From Burkholderiales bacterium 67-32 (GTDB lineage Bacteria > Pseudomonadota > Gammaproteobacteria > Burkholderiales > Burkholderiaceae_B): DNA of 64,000 nt. Location of the stretch: assembly GCA_001898625.1 (NCBI GenBank), contig MKUP01000023.1, positions 124,001 through 188,000 on the forward strand. Direction: 5' to 3'. The position numbers and the translations under genes are program-made. Positions 43,767-52,652 of this stretch are shown here, one piece after another (positions within the stretch are counted from its first letter, which is position 1; each line of letters starts with the position of its first letter). The notes below the pieces were generated by a model that was not told the DNA's origin, searched no databases, and saw only the letters and a list, made by a program, of their open reading frames with translations.

Positions 43767-43784
43767 CGGACGTTGGAATGCCTA

Positions 43785-45128
43785 TCAAGCCAAGCTGGTA
43801 GCCAGCCGGTCCACGCACCGGACTGCCAGCATTTCCTCGTCCGCCTCCACCATCAGGCGCAGCTTGGGCTCGGTGCCGGAAGGGCGGATCAGAACCCGGC
43901 CGCGGCCTTGCAGCGTGGCAGAAACTTCCCGGTAGGCTGCGGCTAGGCCGGGATGGGATTCCCACTCCAGGTCGGGTTGCAGCTTCACGTTCACGAGTTT
44001 CTGCGGCAGCAGGTGCAGTTCCGAGGTCAGGGCCGGTAGGCCCTTGCCGCTGCGGCGCATGGCGGCCATGACCTGGAGGGCGGCGATGACGCCGTCGCCG
44101 GTGGAGTGGCGGTCCAGGCACAGGATGTGGCCGGAGCTTTCGCCGCCGAACAGCCAGCCCTTGTCCTGCAGGGCTTGCATCACGTTTTTGTCGCCAACGG
44201 GGGTACGGGCGAACGGAACGTCCAGGTCGGCCATGCGGCGTTCGAACGCGTAGTTGGTCATGACGGTGCCCGCCACGCCGGCCACGGGGCCTTGCGTCAT
44301 GCGGTCGCGCACGATCACGTAGAGCAGTTCGTCGCCGTTGTACATGCGGCCGCTGGCGTCGACCATTTGCAGCCGGTCGGCGTCGCCGTCCAGGGCCACG
44401 CCCAGGTCGGCGCGGTGTTCCTTGACCTTCTCGGCCAGGGTTTCCGGGTGGGTGGCGCCCACTTTTTCATTGATGTTGAAGCCGTTAGGCTCGCAACCGA
44501 TGGTGATGACCGTGGCGCCCAGTTCCCGGAAGACGTTGGGGGCGATGTGGTAGGCGGCGCCGTGGGCGGCGTCGACCACGACGCGCAGGCCGTTCAGGTC
44601 CATTTCCGGGGGAAAGCTGGCCTTGCAGAATTCGATGTAGCGGCCGGCGGCGTCGTCCAGGCGTTTGACCCGGCCCAGTCCTTCGGAGGGGGTGCAGCCC
44701 ATGGGCTGGTCCAGCGCGGCTTCGATGGCTTGTTCGGTCTGGTCGGGGAATTTGCTGCCCTGGGCCGAGAAGAACTTGATGCCGTTGTCGTCGAAGGGGT
44801 TGTGCGAGGCGCTGATGACGATGCCGGCGGACAGGCGCAGCGCGCGGGTCAGGTAGGCGACGGCCGGGGTGGGAATGGGGCCGGCCAGGACGACGTCCAC
44901 GCCAGCGGCGGAAAGGCCGGCTTCCAGCGCGGATTCGAGCATGTAGCCGGAGATGCGGGTGTCCTTGCCGATCAGGACGGACGGACGATGTCCGCGCGGG
45001 GCCTGGGCCAGGAGGACCTGGCCGGCGGCGTGGCCCAGGCGCAGGGCGAAGGCGGGATTGATGACCGCTCCGCCCACTTTGCCCCGGATGCCATCGGTGC
45101 CGAAATATTTAATTTGTGTTGCAGCCAT
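43785..45128 (-). CDS. glmM: Phosphoglucosamine mutase
   Basis: Converts glucosamine-6-phosphate to glucosamine-1-phosphate for UDP-GlcNAc, the precursor of every amino sugar made in the island. It has 447 residues. The N-terminal [14 protein letters not shown], the active-site serine in [18 protein letters not shown], the metal loop [21 protein letters not shown] and the phosphate-binding [12 protein letters not shown] are all GlmM-type. GlmM is usually encoded beside folP/ftsH; those genes are absent here, so this may be a relocated or second copy. Confidence 0.93.
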   Translation of the reverse strand: MAATQIKYFGTDGIRGKVGGAVINPAFALRLGHAAGQVLLAQAPRGHRPSVLIGKDTRISGYMLESALEAGLSAAGVDVVLAGPIPTPAVAYLTRALRLSAGIVISASHNPFDDNGIKFFSAQGSKFPDQTEQAIEAALDQPMGCTPSEGLGRVKRLDDAAGRYIEFCKASFPPEMDLNGLRVVVDAAHGAAYHIAPNVFRELGATVITIGCEPNGFNINEKVGATHPETLAEKVKEHRADLGVALDGDADRLQMVDASGRMYNGDELLYVIVRDRMTQGPVAGVAGTVMTNYAFERRMADLDVPFARTPVGDKNVMQALQDKGWLFGGESSGHILCLDRHSTGDGVIAALQVMAAMRRSGKGLPALTSELHLLPQKLVNVKLQPDLEWESHPGLAAAYREVSATLQGRGRVLIRPSGTEPKLRLMVEADEEMLAVRCVDRLATSLA

Positions 45129-45494
45129 GATTTCTTCCGTGCGTTCTTATTGCCTCATGCTTCTTTGCTTGGTTGACGAGGAAAGCGACGCCTAGCGTTC
45201 CTTTTTATCGGAGCACCGGTAGAGACAGGCCGCCATGATTCCCCACTACGGCTTTTATGGAAATCTGCCGTTTAGCCAACGCAAGCCACACGGACGACAG
45301 CATAGGCGGGGAAGTATGACACTCCACTTCCGCTATGTAACAAAATACGGGAGATGGTCCCTAGAATGGGGTAATGCCCAGGGGGTCGCGCACCGGGCCC
45401 CCAGGGTTGTCAGCGTTTACAATTTGTTACGCTGTTTAACTAATGTTCGGACTTTTGCGGTCTTTGCCCATCTGGGAAAGTCGCTGTGCTCGAG
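45129..45494. other. 366-bp intergenic region between glmM and the WecA-like gene
   Basis: No credible gene. It holds the glmM promoter region on the minus strand (candidate TTGTTA and TCATAC about 18 bp apart near 45310-45350) and a G/C-run pair around 45387-45411. Nothing else recognised. Confidence 0.4.
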
Positions 45495-46592
45495 TCATTC
45501 CCTGGACCGGTGCAGGACCAGCCACCGGGGGGTGCGAAAGCGCACTATTGCTGTATACAACCAAGTATAGACAGCTATGAAGGCGGCGAGAAATAGCATT
45601 AATACTAGTCCCCGGTCCCAGAACACGGTGGCCGGGACGATAGCGACGAGGCTGAGCGCCCACAGATAAGGGGACGTGACGGCGTTGCGCTGGGTCAGCA
45701 GCCGTGCGTTGCGGGTGCCGATGGCCCAGCGGATGACCCGCTTGTAGATCAGCATGTGCAGATGCACCCCGTCGGGCATGCTGGGCGACATGCCCCGGAG
45801 GTATTTCTTTCGATATATGGAAAATAGCGTTTCGAAGATGGGGTAGATGAACAGCAGCGCGGGATACCAGGCCGAGACCACGGGATTGCGGACCACCAGC
45901 AGGATGCCCAGCTCGGCCAGCATGAAGCCGAGGAAATACGCGCCGCCGTCGCCCAGGAAAATCAGGCCGTAGGGGTAGTTCCAGACCAGGAAACCGAGGA
46001 TGGCGCCGATCATCAGGAGCGAGCCGCCCAGGATGAGGGGGTCGCTGACTTTGAAGGCCACGTAGCCCAGCGAGGCGAACATGGCCAGGGCCGCGGCGGC
46101 GGCCAGGCCGTTGAAGCCGTCGATAATGTTGACCGCGTTGACCATCGCACCCACACAGACGACCGCGGCCAGGCCGCCCACCACGGGGATGGCCAGCCAG
46201 GCGTCGACCATGGGGATGTCGATGCGGGTAACGGTAGCCTGCAGCAGGACGGCGGCCAGGGCGGCGCCGGCGAACGCGCAAAGCAGGCGGATGGTCGGGC
46301 TGATGCGCTTGGTGAAGTCTTCCGCCAGTCCGATTCCGAAGACCACGGCCGAGCACAGCAGCAGCAAGGCAAGGTCGATGGCCAGAGGAAGGTCGCGCGA
46401 GGTCAGGGTGGCGACCGCCACGGTACAGCCCGTGACGATGCCCAGGCCGCCTATCCGGGGCACGGGCCGGACGTGGAATTTCTGGACGCCGTCCAGGTCG
46501 TGATCCGCCGCGGCGCTGTCGCGGTTGGCGAAGCGCACGATAAGCATGGTCACGAGTAGGGAAACAATGAAACTGATCGTCAGATTGAGCAT
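45495..46592 (-). CDS. MraY/WecA-family undecaprenyl-phosphate glycosyl-1-phosphate transferase (WbpL-like)
   Basis: Polytopic membrane enzyme of 365 residues from the ATG at 46592. It transfers a HexNAc-1-phosphate from UDP to undecaprenyl phosphate. Family motifs are VQKFHVRPVPRIGGLGIV, GLAEDFTKRISPTIRL, the catalytic NAVNIIDGFNGLAAAAAL and GLIFLGDGGAYFLGF, and the His motif PDGVHLHMLIYKR. About ten membrane spans. It is a second, mechanistically different initiating transferase besides the PglC type, so it may prime another glycan such as O-antigen. The 14-residue longer ORF start at 46634 is less likely. Confidence 0.92.
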   Translation of the reverse strand: MLNLTISFIVSLLVTMLIVRFANRDSAAADHDLDGVQKFHVRPVPRIGGLGIVTGCTVAVATLTSRDLPLAIDLALLLLCSAVVFGIGLAEDFTKRISPTIRLLCAFAGAALAAVLLQATVTRIDIPMVDAWLAIPVVGGLAAVVCVGAMVNAVNIIDGFNGLAAAAALAMFASLGYVAFKVSDPLILGGSLLMIGAILGFLVWNYPYGLIFLGDGGAYFLGFMLAELGILLVVRNPVVSAWYPALLFIYPIFETLFSIYRKKYLRGMSPSMPDGVHLHMLIYKRVIRWAIGTRNARLLTQRNAVTSPYLWALSLVAIVPATVFWDRGLVLMLFLAAFIAVYTWLYTAIVRFRTPRWLVLHRSRE

Positions 46593-46946
46593 GCACGCTC
46601 GCCGCAGGTGAACGCCGGTCCGTTGCCGGCGCAAAGGATTGTTTAGCCTGTTATTTGTATATCCGACAACCGAGGTGTGTCACGCGATTCCAGGTATCGC
46701 GCGGTATCGCATAATTGTCGCCCCGTTACGCGGGGTTACGTCATACAAGAAAACAGGGTTTTCGTGCCTCAACTTCCTCTATAGTCCCAGTGAACTTTCC
46801 GGGATTTGCACCGGACTATATCGCCTGGAAGGGCGGTGCATGGACACCAAAACAGGTGAGTGAGTGCTGATTGCGCGGTTCGCCCATGGCTGGCGGGCGC
46901 ATTGCACTACTACGACCCATCAAACGAATCTGATCAGGAGCATCCC
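46593..46946. other. 354-bp divergent intergenic region
   Basis: Between the WecA-like gene and the phosphomannomutase. It must hold divergent promoters; TATAGT at about 46780-46785 is a possible -10 for the plus strand. A short hairpin CCCCG-TTACG-CGGGG lies near 46721-46735. No supported gene was found here. Confidence 0.4.
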
Positions 46947-48353
46947 GTGGGGACCAACGTCTCATCTTCACCCGTCGATATCGCCGCTTCCGCCTTCAAG
47001 GCCTATGACATCCGTGGCGTGGTCCCATCGCCGCTCAGCCCGGAATTCGCCCGTCGCCTGGGCGCGGCGCTGGCGCTGGAAGCGCACCGGGCCGGGGTGC
47101 GGCAGGTGGTGGTCGGCCGCGACGGCCGCCTGAGCGGGCCGGATCTGACGCAGGCGCTGCAGGCCGGCCTGATGGCGGGCGGCATCGACGTGCTGGACGT
47201 GGGCATGGTGCCGACGCCGCTGGTCTATTACGCGGCCAACGTCAGTGGCACGGGGTCGGGCGTGGCGATCACAGGCAGTCACAATCCGCCGCAGTACAAC
47301 GGGTTCAAGATGATGCTGGCCGGCACGACGCTGTACGGCGATGCCATTACCGCGCTGCGCGACCCCATGGTGAAGAATGCCGGCGGGGATGCGGCCACTC
47401 CGGGTTCCCGCAAGGAATGGGACGCCGTGCCGGAGTACCTGCAGCGCATCGTGGGCGACGTGAAGCTGGCCCGCAAGATGAAGATCGCGGTGGACGCGGG
47501 CAACGGCGTGGCCGGCCCGGTGGCGGTGCAGTTGTTCAAGGCGCTGGGCTGCGAGGTGGTGGAGCTGTACTGCGATGTGGACGGCACCTTCCCCAACCAC
47601 CATCCGGATCCGGCCGACCCGCACAACCTGCAAGACCTGGTCCGCTGCCTGGCCGAGACCGACTGCGAGATCGGCTTGGCCTTCGACGGCGACGGCGACC
47701 GCTTGGGCGTGGTGACGAAGTCGGGGCAGATCATCTGGCCCGACCGGCAACTGATCCTGTTCGCGCGCGATGTGTTGTCGCGCAATCCGGGCGCCGAGAT
47801 CATCTATGACGTGAAGTGCAGCCGTTATGTGGCGCAGGAAGTGAAGGCGGCGGGCGGCAAGCCGCTGATGTGGAAGACCGGGCATTCGCTGGTCAAGGCC
47901 AAGCTGAAGGAGACCGGCGCGCCGCTGGCGGGCGAGATGAGCGGGCATATCTTCTTCAAGGAGCGCTGGTACGGTTTCGACGACGGCCTGTATACCGGCG
48001 CGCGTCTGCTGGAGATCGTGTCCCGGTCGGATAATCCGTCGGTGGTGCTGGAAGCCTTGCCGCAGGCCAAGTCCACGCCCGAGCTGAAGATGGAGACCGC
48101 CGAAGGCGAGCAGTTCGAGGTGGTCAAGCGCCTGCAAGAGCAGGGGCAGTTCACCGGTGCGCGCGAGGTGATCACGATCGATGGCGTGCGGGTGGAATAC
48201 GCGGACGGCTTCGGGCTGGCCCGCGCCTCGAACACGACGCCGGTGGTGGTGCTGCGTTTCGAGGCGGACGACGATGCCGCGCTGGCGCGCATCCAGCAGG
48301 ATTTCCGTACGCAGTTGCTGCGCGTCGCGCCCGACGCCAAGCTGCCGTTCTGA
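46947..48353 (+). CDS. Phosphomannomutase/phosphoglucomutase (AlgC/ManB type)
   Basis: Interconverts hexose 6- and 1-phosphates, feeding GDP-mannose, UDP-glucose and dTDP-rhamnose synthesis. It has 468 residues from a GTG at 46947, chosen because AGGAG lies 6 bp upstream and FKAYDIRGVVP then falls near the N-terminus as in AlgC. The active-site serine is in VAITGSHNPPQYNGFK, the metal loop in AFDGDGDRLGVV, and the sugar-binding GEMSGHIFF follows. The next gene is pgi after 11 bp, so glucose-6-P routing enzymes are co-expressed. Confidence 0.95.
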   Translation: MGTNVSSSPVDIAASAFKAYDIRGVVPSPLSPEFARRLGAALALEAHRAGVRQVVVGRDGRLSGPDLTQALQAGLMAGGIDVLDVGMVPTPLVYYAANVSGTGSGVAITGSHNPPQYNGFKMMLAGTTLYGDAITALRDPMVKNAGGDAATPGSRKEWDAVPEYLQRIVGDVKLARKMKIAVDAGNGVAGPVAVQLFKALGCEVVELYCDVDGTFPNHHPDPADPHNLQDLVRCLAETDCEIGLAFDGDGDRLGVVTKSGQIIWPDRQLILFARDVLSRNPGAEIIYDVKCSRYVAQEVKAAGGKPLMWKTGHSLVKAKLKETGAPLAGEMSGHIFFKERWYGFDDGLYTGARLLEIVSRSDNPSVVLEALPQAKSTPELKMETAEGEQFEVVKRLQEQGQFTGAREVITIDGVRVEYADGFGLARASNTTPVVVLRFEADDDAALARIQQDFRTQLLRVAPDAKLPF

Positions 48354-48364
48354 GGAGGGAGGCC

Positions 48365-49960
48365 ATGCAGGAAGGGGCTCCCGCCTATCTGGCGTCCGTT
48401 GCGCCGTTGGCCGACACGGCCGAGTGGCGCGCCTTCGTCGAGGCCGCCCATCGGGCGGATCGGCGGGCGGGCACGCTGCGGGTGCTGGAGGCGGCCGGTT
48501 TGTCGGTGGACCTGAGTACCCAGGCGCAGTCCGAGGAGTTGTCGGCCGCCGGCGCATCGTTGCTGGCCGCCCGGGATTTCGAGGCCTCGCGGGCGCGCCT
48601 GCTGGAAGGCGGCATCGCCAATTGCACGGAAAACCGCGCGGCCTGGCATACCGCCTTGCGCGCGGAAGAGCCGCCCGGGCGGGTGGCGGGCCGGGTGCTG
48701 GCCGAGCGCGACCGTGTGCGGGCCTTCGTGCGCCATGTGGATGCGGAAGGACGCTATGACAGCGTGGTGCACATCGGCATCGGCGGCAGCGACTGGGGCC
48801 CCAAGCTGGTGGTGGCCGCGCTGGGCTATGCGGGGACGCGCAGGCAGATGCGCTTCGTATCCAATATCGATGGCCATGCGATCGAGGCGGGCCTGATCGG
48901 GCTGGACCCCAGGCGCACGCTGGTGGTGGTGTCGTCCAAGTCGTTCAACACGACCGAAACGTTGCACAACGCCGACTGCGCGCTGCGCTGGCTGCGCGAA
49001 GCCGGCATCGCCGATCCGTGGTCGCAGGTGGTGGCGGTGACGGCCAATCCCGACGCCGCTCGCGACATGGGGGTGGCGCCCGAGCGCATCTTCACGTTCT
49101 GGGACTGGGCCGGGGGCCGCTATTCGGTTTGGTCGGCCATCGGCCTGCCGATCGCGCTGGCGTTGGGTGCCGAGGCGCTGGACGGGCTGTTGCAGGGCGC
49201 GGCCGCGATGGATGTGCATTTCGCTACGGCGCCGCTGGCCGCGAATGCTCCGGTGCAACTGGCGCTGGCGGGGCTGGCCAATCGCAACGCGTTCGGCTAT
49301 GCCTCGCTGAACATCGCGCCCTACGACGCGCGGCTGGTCCATCTCGTGCCCTATCTGCAGCAACTGGAGATGGAGTCGTTGGGCAAGTCGGTCGACCTCG
49401 AGGGCCGGCCGGTCACGGTGCCGACCGGGCCTGTGGTCTGGGGCATGCCGGGCACCGATGGCCAGCACACGTTCTTCCAATGGCTGCACCAGGGGCCGGA
49501 AGGCGCCCCGGTGGATTTCATCATTTGCCGCGAGCCGGACCACCCTTATCCGGAGCATCACCGGCTGCTGGTGGCCAATTGCCTGGCCCAGCGCGAGGCG
49601 CTGCTGCGCGGCAAGTCCGCGTCCGTGCTCGAAGCGGAGCTGGCGGCGAAGGAAACCGACCCGGCGCACGTGTCCTGGCTGGCGCGCCACAAGACGCATC
49701 CTGGCGGCCGGCCGTCCACGCTGATCGTGTTGCCGCGCCTGAGCGCGCATGCGCTGGGGGCGCTGCTGGCGCTGTACGAGCACAAGGTGTTCGTGCAGGG
49801 ACTGGTGTGGGGTATCAACCCTTACGATCAGTGGGGTGTCGAATACGGCAAGGTCCTGGCCACGGGCATCGGCCGGGAGCTGGCCGGCAAGGCGCCGGCC
49901 GGCGGCCACGATGCGTCCACTGCGTACTGGGTGGCGCAGTGGGGCAATGGCGGGATGTAG
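48365..49960 (+). CDS. pgi: Glucose-6-phosphate isomerase
   Basis: Interconverts glucose-6-phosphate and fructose-6-phosphate, linking central metabolism to amino-sugar precursors. It has 531 residues. Signatures: VVHIGIGGSDWGPKLVVAAL, VVVSSKSFNTTETL, FTFWDWAGGRYSVWSAIGLP (PGI signature) and NPYDQWGVEYGKVLA. GGAGG lies 6 bp before the ATG. Close spacing to the phosphomannomutase gene suggests an operon. Confidence 0.97.
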   Translation: MQEGAPAYLASVAPLADTAEWRAFVEAAHRADRRAGTLRVLEAAGLSVDLSTQAQSEELSAAGASLLAARDFEASRARLLEGGIANCTENRAAWHTALRAEEPPGRVAGRVLAERDRVRAFVRHVDAEGRYDSVVHIGIGGSDWGPKLVVAALGYAGTRRQMRFVSNIDGHAIEAGLIGLDPRRTLVVVSSKSFNTTETLHNADCALRWLREAGIADPWSQVVAVTANPDAARDMGVAPERIFTFWDWAGGRYSVWSAIGLPIALALGAEALDGLLQGAAAMDVHFATAPLAANAPVQLALAGLANRNAFGYASLNIAPYDARLVHLVPYLQQLEMESLGKSVDLEGRPVTVPTGPVVWGMPGTDGQHTFFQWLHQGPEGAPVDFIICREPDHPYPEHHRLLVANCLAQREALLRGKSASVLEAELAAKETDPAHVSWLARHKTHPGGRPSTLIVLPRLSAHALGALLALYEHKVFVQGLVWGINPYDQWGVEYGKVLATGIGRELAGKAPAGGHDASTAYWVAQWGNGGM

Positions 49961-50013
49961 GCAAGGCGCTCGATTTTCGGCTATCGTGAAACCATTGTGT
50001 TGCGGGAGAGCGT

Positions 50014-50304
50014 ATGAAACCCTCCGAAGCCCTGGCCTTGAACCGCGTCGCGATACGGCGTGTGGTCGAGTCTCATCGCGCCCGCAATGCTCGTGTATTC
50101 GGCTCCGTACTGCGCGGTAAGGATACGGATAGTAGCGACCTGGACATCCTCATCGATCCGACGCCGGAGACGACTCTATTTGACATCGGAGCGATCCGAC
50201 ACGAGTTGGGCAAGCTGTTGGGGGTGCCTGTGGATGTTCTCACTCCCAACGCGCTGCCAGATCGTTTCCGGGCCAAGGTGCTCGCGGAAGCTCGCCCGGT
50301 ATGA
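50014..50304 (+). CDS. mntA: MntA-family antitoxin nucleotidyltransferase
   Basis: Minimal nucleotidyltransferase of 96 residues with the GS-x10-DxD motif in VFGSVLRGKDTDSSDLDILI. In characterised pairs MntA polyadenylylates a tyrosine of the HepT RNase and so neutralises it. Its stop overlaps the start of the HEPN gene by 4 bp (ATGA), the usual mntA-hepT layout. Preceded by GGGAGAG at normal spacing. Located between pgi and a convergent catabolic operon. Confidence 0.92.
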   Translation: MKPSEALALNRVAIRRVVESHRARNARVFGSVLRGKDTDSSDLDILIDPTPETTLFDIGAIRHELGKLLGVPVDVLTPNALPDRFRAKVLAEARPV

Positions 50305-50687
50305 CTCGCGACCAGCAACGCTTGGTCGACTATCTCACGCATATCGTAGAAGCCATCGAACGCATCAACTACTACACCGGCGGCATGGACGAGGGCACGT
50401 TTCTGCGCGACCAACTCGTGCAGGATGCGGTGATTCGCAATTTCGAGATCATCGGCGAGGCCAGCAATAACATCGAGAAGCGCTATCCCGAATTTGCAGC
50501 GGCGCATCCGGAATTGCCTCTGTCGTTCGCCTATCAGATGCGCAACGCTCTTGCCCATGGCTATTTCAAGGTCGATTTTGAGATCGTCTGGAAGACGGTC
50601 CAGCGCAGTCTTCCTGGGTTACTCGTTCAAATTCGGGAGGCCTTGACCAGTATCACTGGCCCGGACATTGAAGGGATGGTGTTATGA
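50301..50687 (+). CDS. hepT: HepT-like HEPN ribonuclease toxin (DUF86)
   Basis: All-helical HEPN toxin of 128 residues. The catalytic and modification motif R-x4-H-x-Y is present as RNALAHGYF near residues 81-89, so both the RNase site and the tyrosine targeted by MntA are intact. The N-terminal LVDYLTHIVEAIERINYYT and IIGEASNNIEKRYPE segments match HepT. Translationally coupled to mntA. Works as addiction or anti-phage module in known relatives; the specific role here is unknown. Confidence 0.92.
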   Translation: MTRDQQRLVDYLTHIVEAIERINYYTGGMDEGTFLRDQLVQDAVIRNFEIIGEASNNIEKRYPEFAAAHPELPLSFAYQMRNALAHGYFKVDFEIVWKTVQRSLPGLLVQIREALTSITGPDIEGMVL

Positions 50688-50737
50688 CCGCCCAGGTGGA
50701 TCGCGTCCTTCTTACCAGTTAAAACCCCTCCTTCCCC

Positions 50738-51598
50738 TCAATCCAGCAGCGCGGGGTCCCAGGCGTGGACGACCTGGCGCTGTTCGCCCAGGCCGGGAAT
50801 CCCCAGCGTGACGATGTCGCCCGCCTTGAGGTAGACCGGGGGCTTCTGCCCCAGCCCAACGCCGGGCGGCGTGCCGGTGGCGATCAGGTCGCCGGGTTCG
50901 AGCGTGGTGAAGCGGCTGATGTAGCTGACCAGGAAATCCACGCCGAAGACCATGTTGCGCGTGTTGCCCTCCTGGCGGCGTTTGTCGTTCACGTCCAGCC
51001 AAAGGCGCAAGTCCTGCGGGTCTGGCACTTCATCGGCCGTCACTAGCCACGGGCCGATCGGGCCGAATGTGTCGCAGCCCTTGCCTTTGTCCCACTGGCC
51101 GCAGCGTTCGAGTTGGTATTCCCGTTCCGAGACGTCGTTGATGACGCAGAAGCCCGCGATGTGCCGGCGGGCATCCGCGGGGTCGACGTAGCGGGCGCGC
51201 GTGCCGATGACGATACCCAGTTCGATTTCCCAATCGGTCTTGGTCGAGTCGCGTGGCATGACGATGGGGTCGTCAGGGCCTTGGATGCAGCTATTCCATT
51301 TGGCGAACAGCACCGGTTCCTGGGGGACGGGCTGGTTGGACTCGGCCGCGTGATCGCTGTAGTTCAGTCCGACGCAGATGAATTTCCCCGTGCCGTGGTA
51401 CGGCGCGCCCAGCCGCGTTCCGGCCGGGACTACGGGCAGATGCTCGGTGTCCAGTGTGCGCAGGCGGTCGAGTTCGACGGGAGACAGGGTGGCGTTGGTG
51501 ATGTCGTCCAGGTGTGAGGACAGGTCGCGCATCGTGCCGCGCGCGTCCACGAGGCCGGGTTTTTCGTGGCCCTTGGGGCCATGGCGTAGAAGTTTCAT
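50738..51598 (-). CDS. Fumarylacetoacetate hydrolase family protein
   Basis: C-C bond hydrolase or decarboxylase-type enzyme of 286 residues. The metal site is visible in DWEIELGIVIGTRARYV (the Glu-x-Glu pair) and in the preceding FICVGLNYSDHAAE. CVINDVSEREYQ, KGCDTFGPIGPWL and GDLIATGTPPGVGLG complete the FAH fold. Relatives act on acylpyruvates, ureidoglycolate or dicarbonyl acids from aromatic degradation; the substrate here is unknown. Last gene of the GntR-TauD-Bug-FAH minus-strand operon, 30 bp after the Bug gene. It converges on hepT. Confidence 0.92.
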   Translation of the reverse strand: MKLLRHGPKGHEKPGLVDARGTMRDLSSHLDDITNATLSPVELDRLRTLDTEHLPVVPAGTRLGAPYHGTGKFICVGLNYSDHAAESNQPVPQEPVLFAKWNSCIQGPDDPIVMPRDSTKTDWEIELGIVIGTRARYVDPADARRHIAGFCVINDVSEREYQLERCGQWDKGKGCDTFGPIGPWLVTADEVPDPQDLRLWLDVNDKRRQEGNTRNMVFGVDFLVSYISRFTTLEPGDLIATGTPPGVGLGQKPPVYLKAGDIVTLGIPGLGEQRQVVHAWDPALLD

Positions 51599-51628
51599 GG
51601 GTGATGGAGATGGGTTGTGCGGGTGCCG

Positions 51629-52615
51629 TCAAAGCGATACGCGCGGAATATGGGCCTGTTCGATGACGCCGGCCCATTTGCGGATTTCCTGGCGCGTCTT
51701 GTCTTCCAGTTCCTGTGGCGTGGAGCTGGTGGCGATGGCGCCTTGCGCATTCAGTTTTTCTTTGACGGCCGAGTCCGCCAGGGCAAGCTCGGTTTCGCGG
51801 GCGAGGCGATCGACGATGGCGCGCGGCAGGCCGGCGGGACCTACCAGCGCCGTCCAGGTGTAGGCCTCGAAGCCGGCCATGCCCGATTCGACGAAGGTGG
51901 GGACGTCGGGCAGCGAAGACAGTCGCTGGTCGGAGCCGATCGCAAGCGCGCGCACCTTGCCGCTCTTGATGTGCTGGTAGGAGGCGAGCGCATTGTCGAA
52001 CATCACGGAAACCTGCCCACTGATCAGGTCGGCCAAGGCCAGGCTGCTGCCCTTGTACGGCACGTGCACGATGTCGAGCCCCTGCTGGCTCTTGAGCAGT
52101 TCCATCGTCAGGTTCGGCGGTGAACCCACGCCGGGTGAGGCGTAGTTCAGCTTGCCCGGGTTGGCCTTCACCCATCGTATGAATTCCGCCAAGGTTTTGG
52201 CGGGAACCGAGGGATGCACATTCAGCACCAGCGGCAGGATGGACGTAAGCGAGATCTGCGCGAAGTCCTTCAGCGGATCGTAGGGCATGCGTTCGAACAG
52301 GCTGATGTTGACCGCATGCGGGCCGTTGCCGGTCAGAAGCAGGGTATAGCCGTCCGCGGGGGCCCGGGCGGCGGCTTCCTGGCCGATGATGCCCGAGGCG
52401 CCGGCCCGGTTGTCGACGATGAAGCTCTGGCCCAGCGACGCGGACAGCTTGTCGGCCAGGATGCGGGCGATGATGTCGGTCGCGCCGCCGGCGGGGAAGG
52501 GGACGATCATGCGTACCGGCCGGTTGGGCCAGTTGTCTTCCTTGGCGTGCGCGGCTTGCATGACGGGGGCGATGGCCGCGGCAGCCGTCAGTCCGAGAAG
52601 AGTTCGGCGTTTCAT
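51629..52615 (-). CDS. Bug/TctC-family periplasmic solute-binding protein
   Basis: Extracytoplasmic receptor for tripartite tricarboxylate-type transport, about 328 residues from the ATG at 52615. The signal peptide is MKRRTLLGLTAAAAIAPVMQ, possibly Tat-assisted. Conserved Bug features: WPNRPVRMIVPFPAGGATDI, then VDNRAGASGIIGQEAAARAP and LNYASPGVGSPPNLTMELL. Such receptors are strongly expanded in Bordetella and relatives. No TctA/TctB membrane partners are encoded nearby. The ligand is probably a carboxylic acid processed by the neighbouring dioxygenase or hydrolase. Confidence 0.92.
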   Translation of the reverse strand: MKRRTLLGLTAAAAIAPVMQAAHAKEDNWPNRPVRMIVPFPAGGATDIIARILADKLSASLGQSFIVDNRAGASGIIGQEAAARAPADGYTLLLTGNGPHAVNISLFERMPYDPLKDFAQISLTSILPLVLNVHPSVPAKTLAEFIRWVKANPGKLNYASPGVGSPPNLTMELLKSQQGLDIVHVPYKGSSLALADLISGQVSVMFDNALASYQHIKSGKVRALAIGSDQRLSSLPDVPTFVESGMAGFEAYTWTALVGPAGLPRAIVDRLARETELALADSAVKEKLNAQGAIATSSTPQELEDKTRQEIRKWAGVIEQAHIPRVSL

Positions 52616-52652
52616 GATGGCGGTTTCCTTGGGAGTTCCTGGCGGTTCCGCG

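Larger units (their letters stand above)
43319..43784. other. 466-bp intergenic region upstream of the polysaccharide operon
   Basis: Separates glmM from the first gene of the 20-kb minus-strand run. No convincing gene is seen. It contains two inverted repeats (listed separately), and on the minus strand a candidate -35 TTGATG abutting the first repeat with AAAATA 18 bp further. This is the only long gap upstream of the run and so the probable main promoter region. Confidence 0.6.

Noticed and set aside
45235-45570. 111-codon plus-strand frame between glmM and the WecA-like gene
   Set aside because: Overlaps the end of the WecA-like gene antisense and lacks any coding signature.
46639-46863. 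74-codon plus-strand frame before the phosphomannomutase
   Set aside because: No family similarity or clear start signal; it lies in the divergent promoter region.
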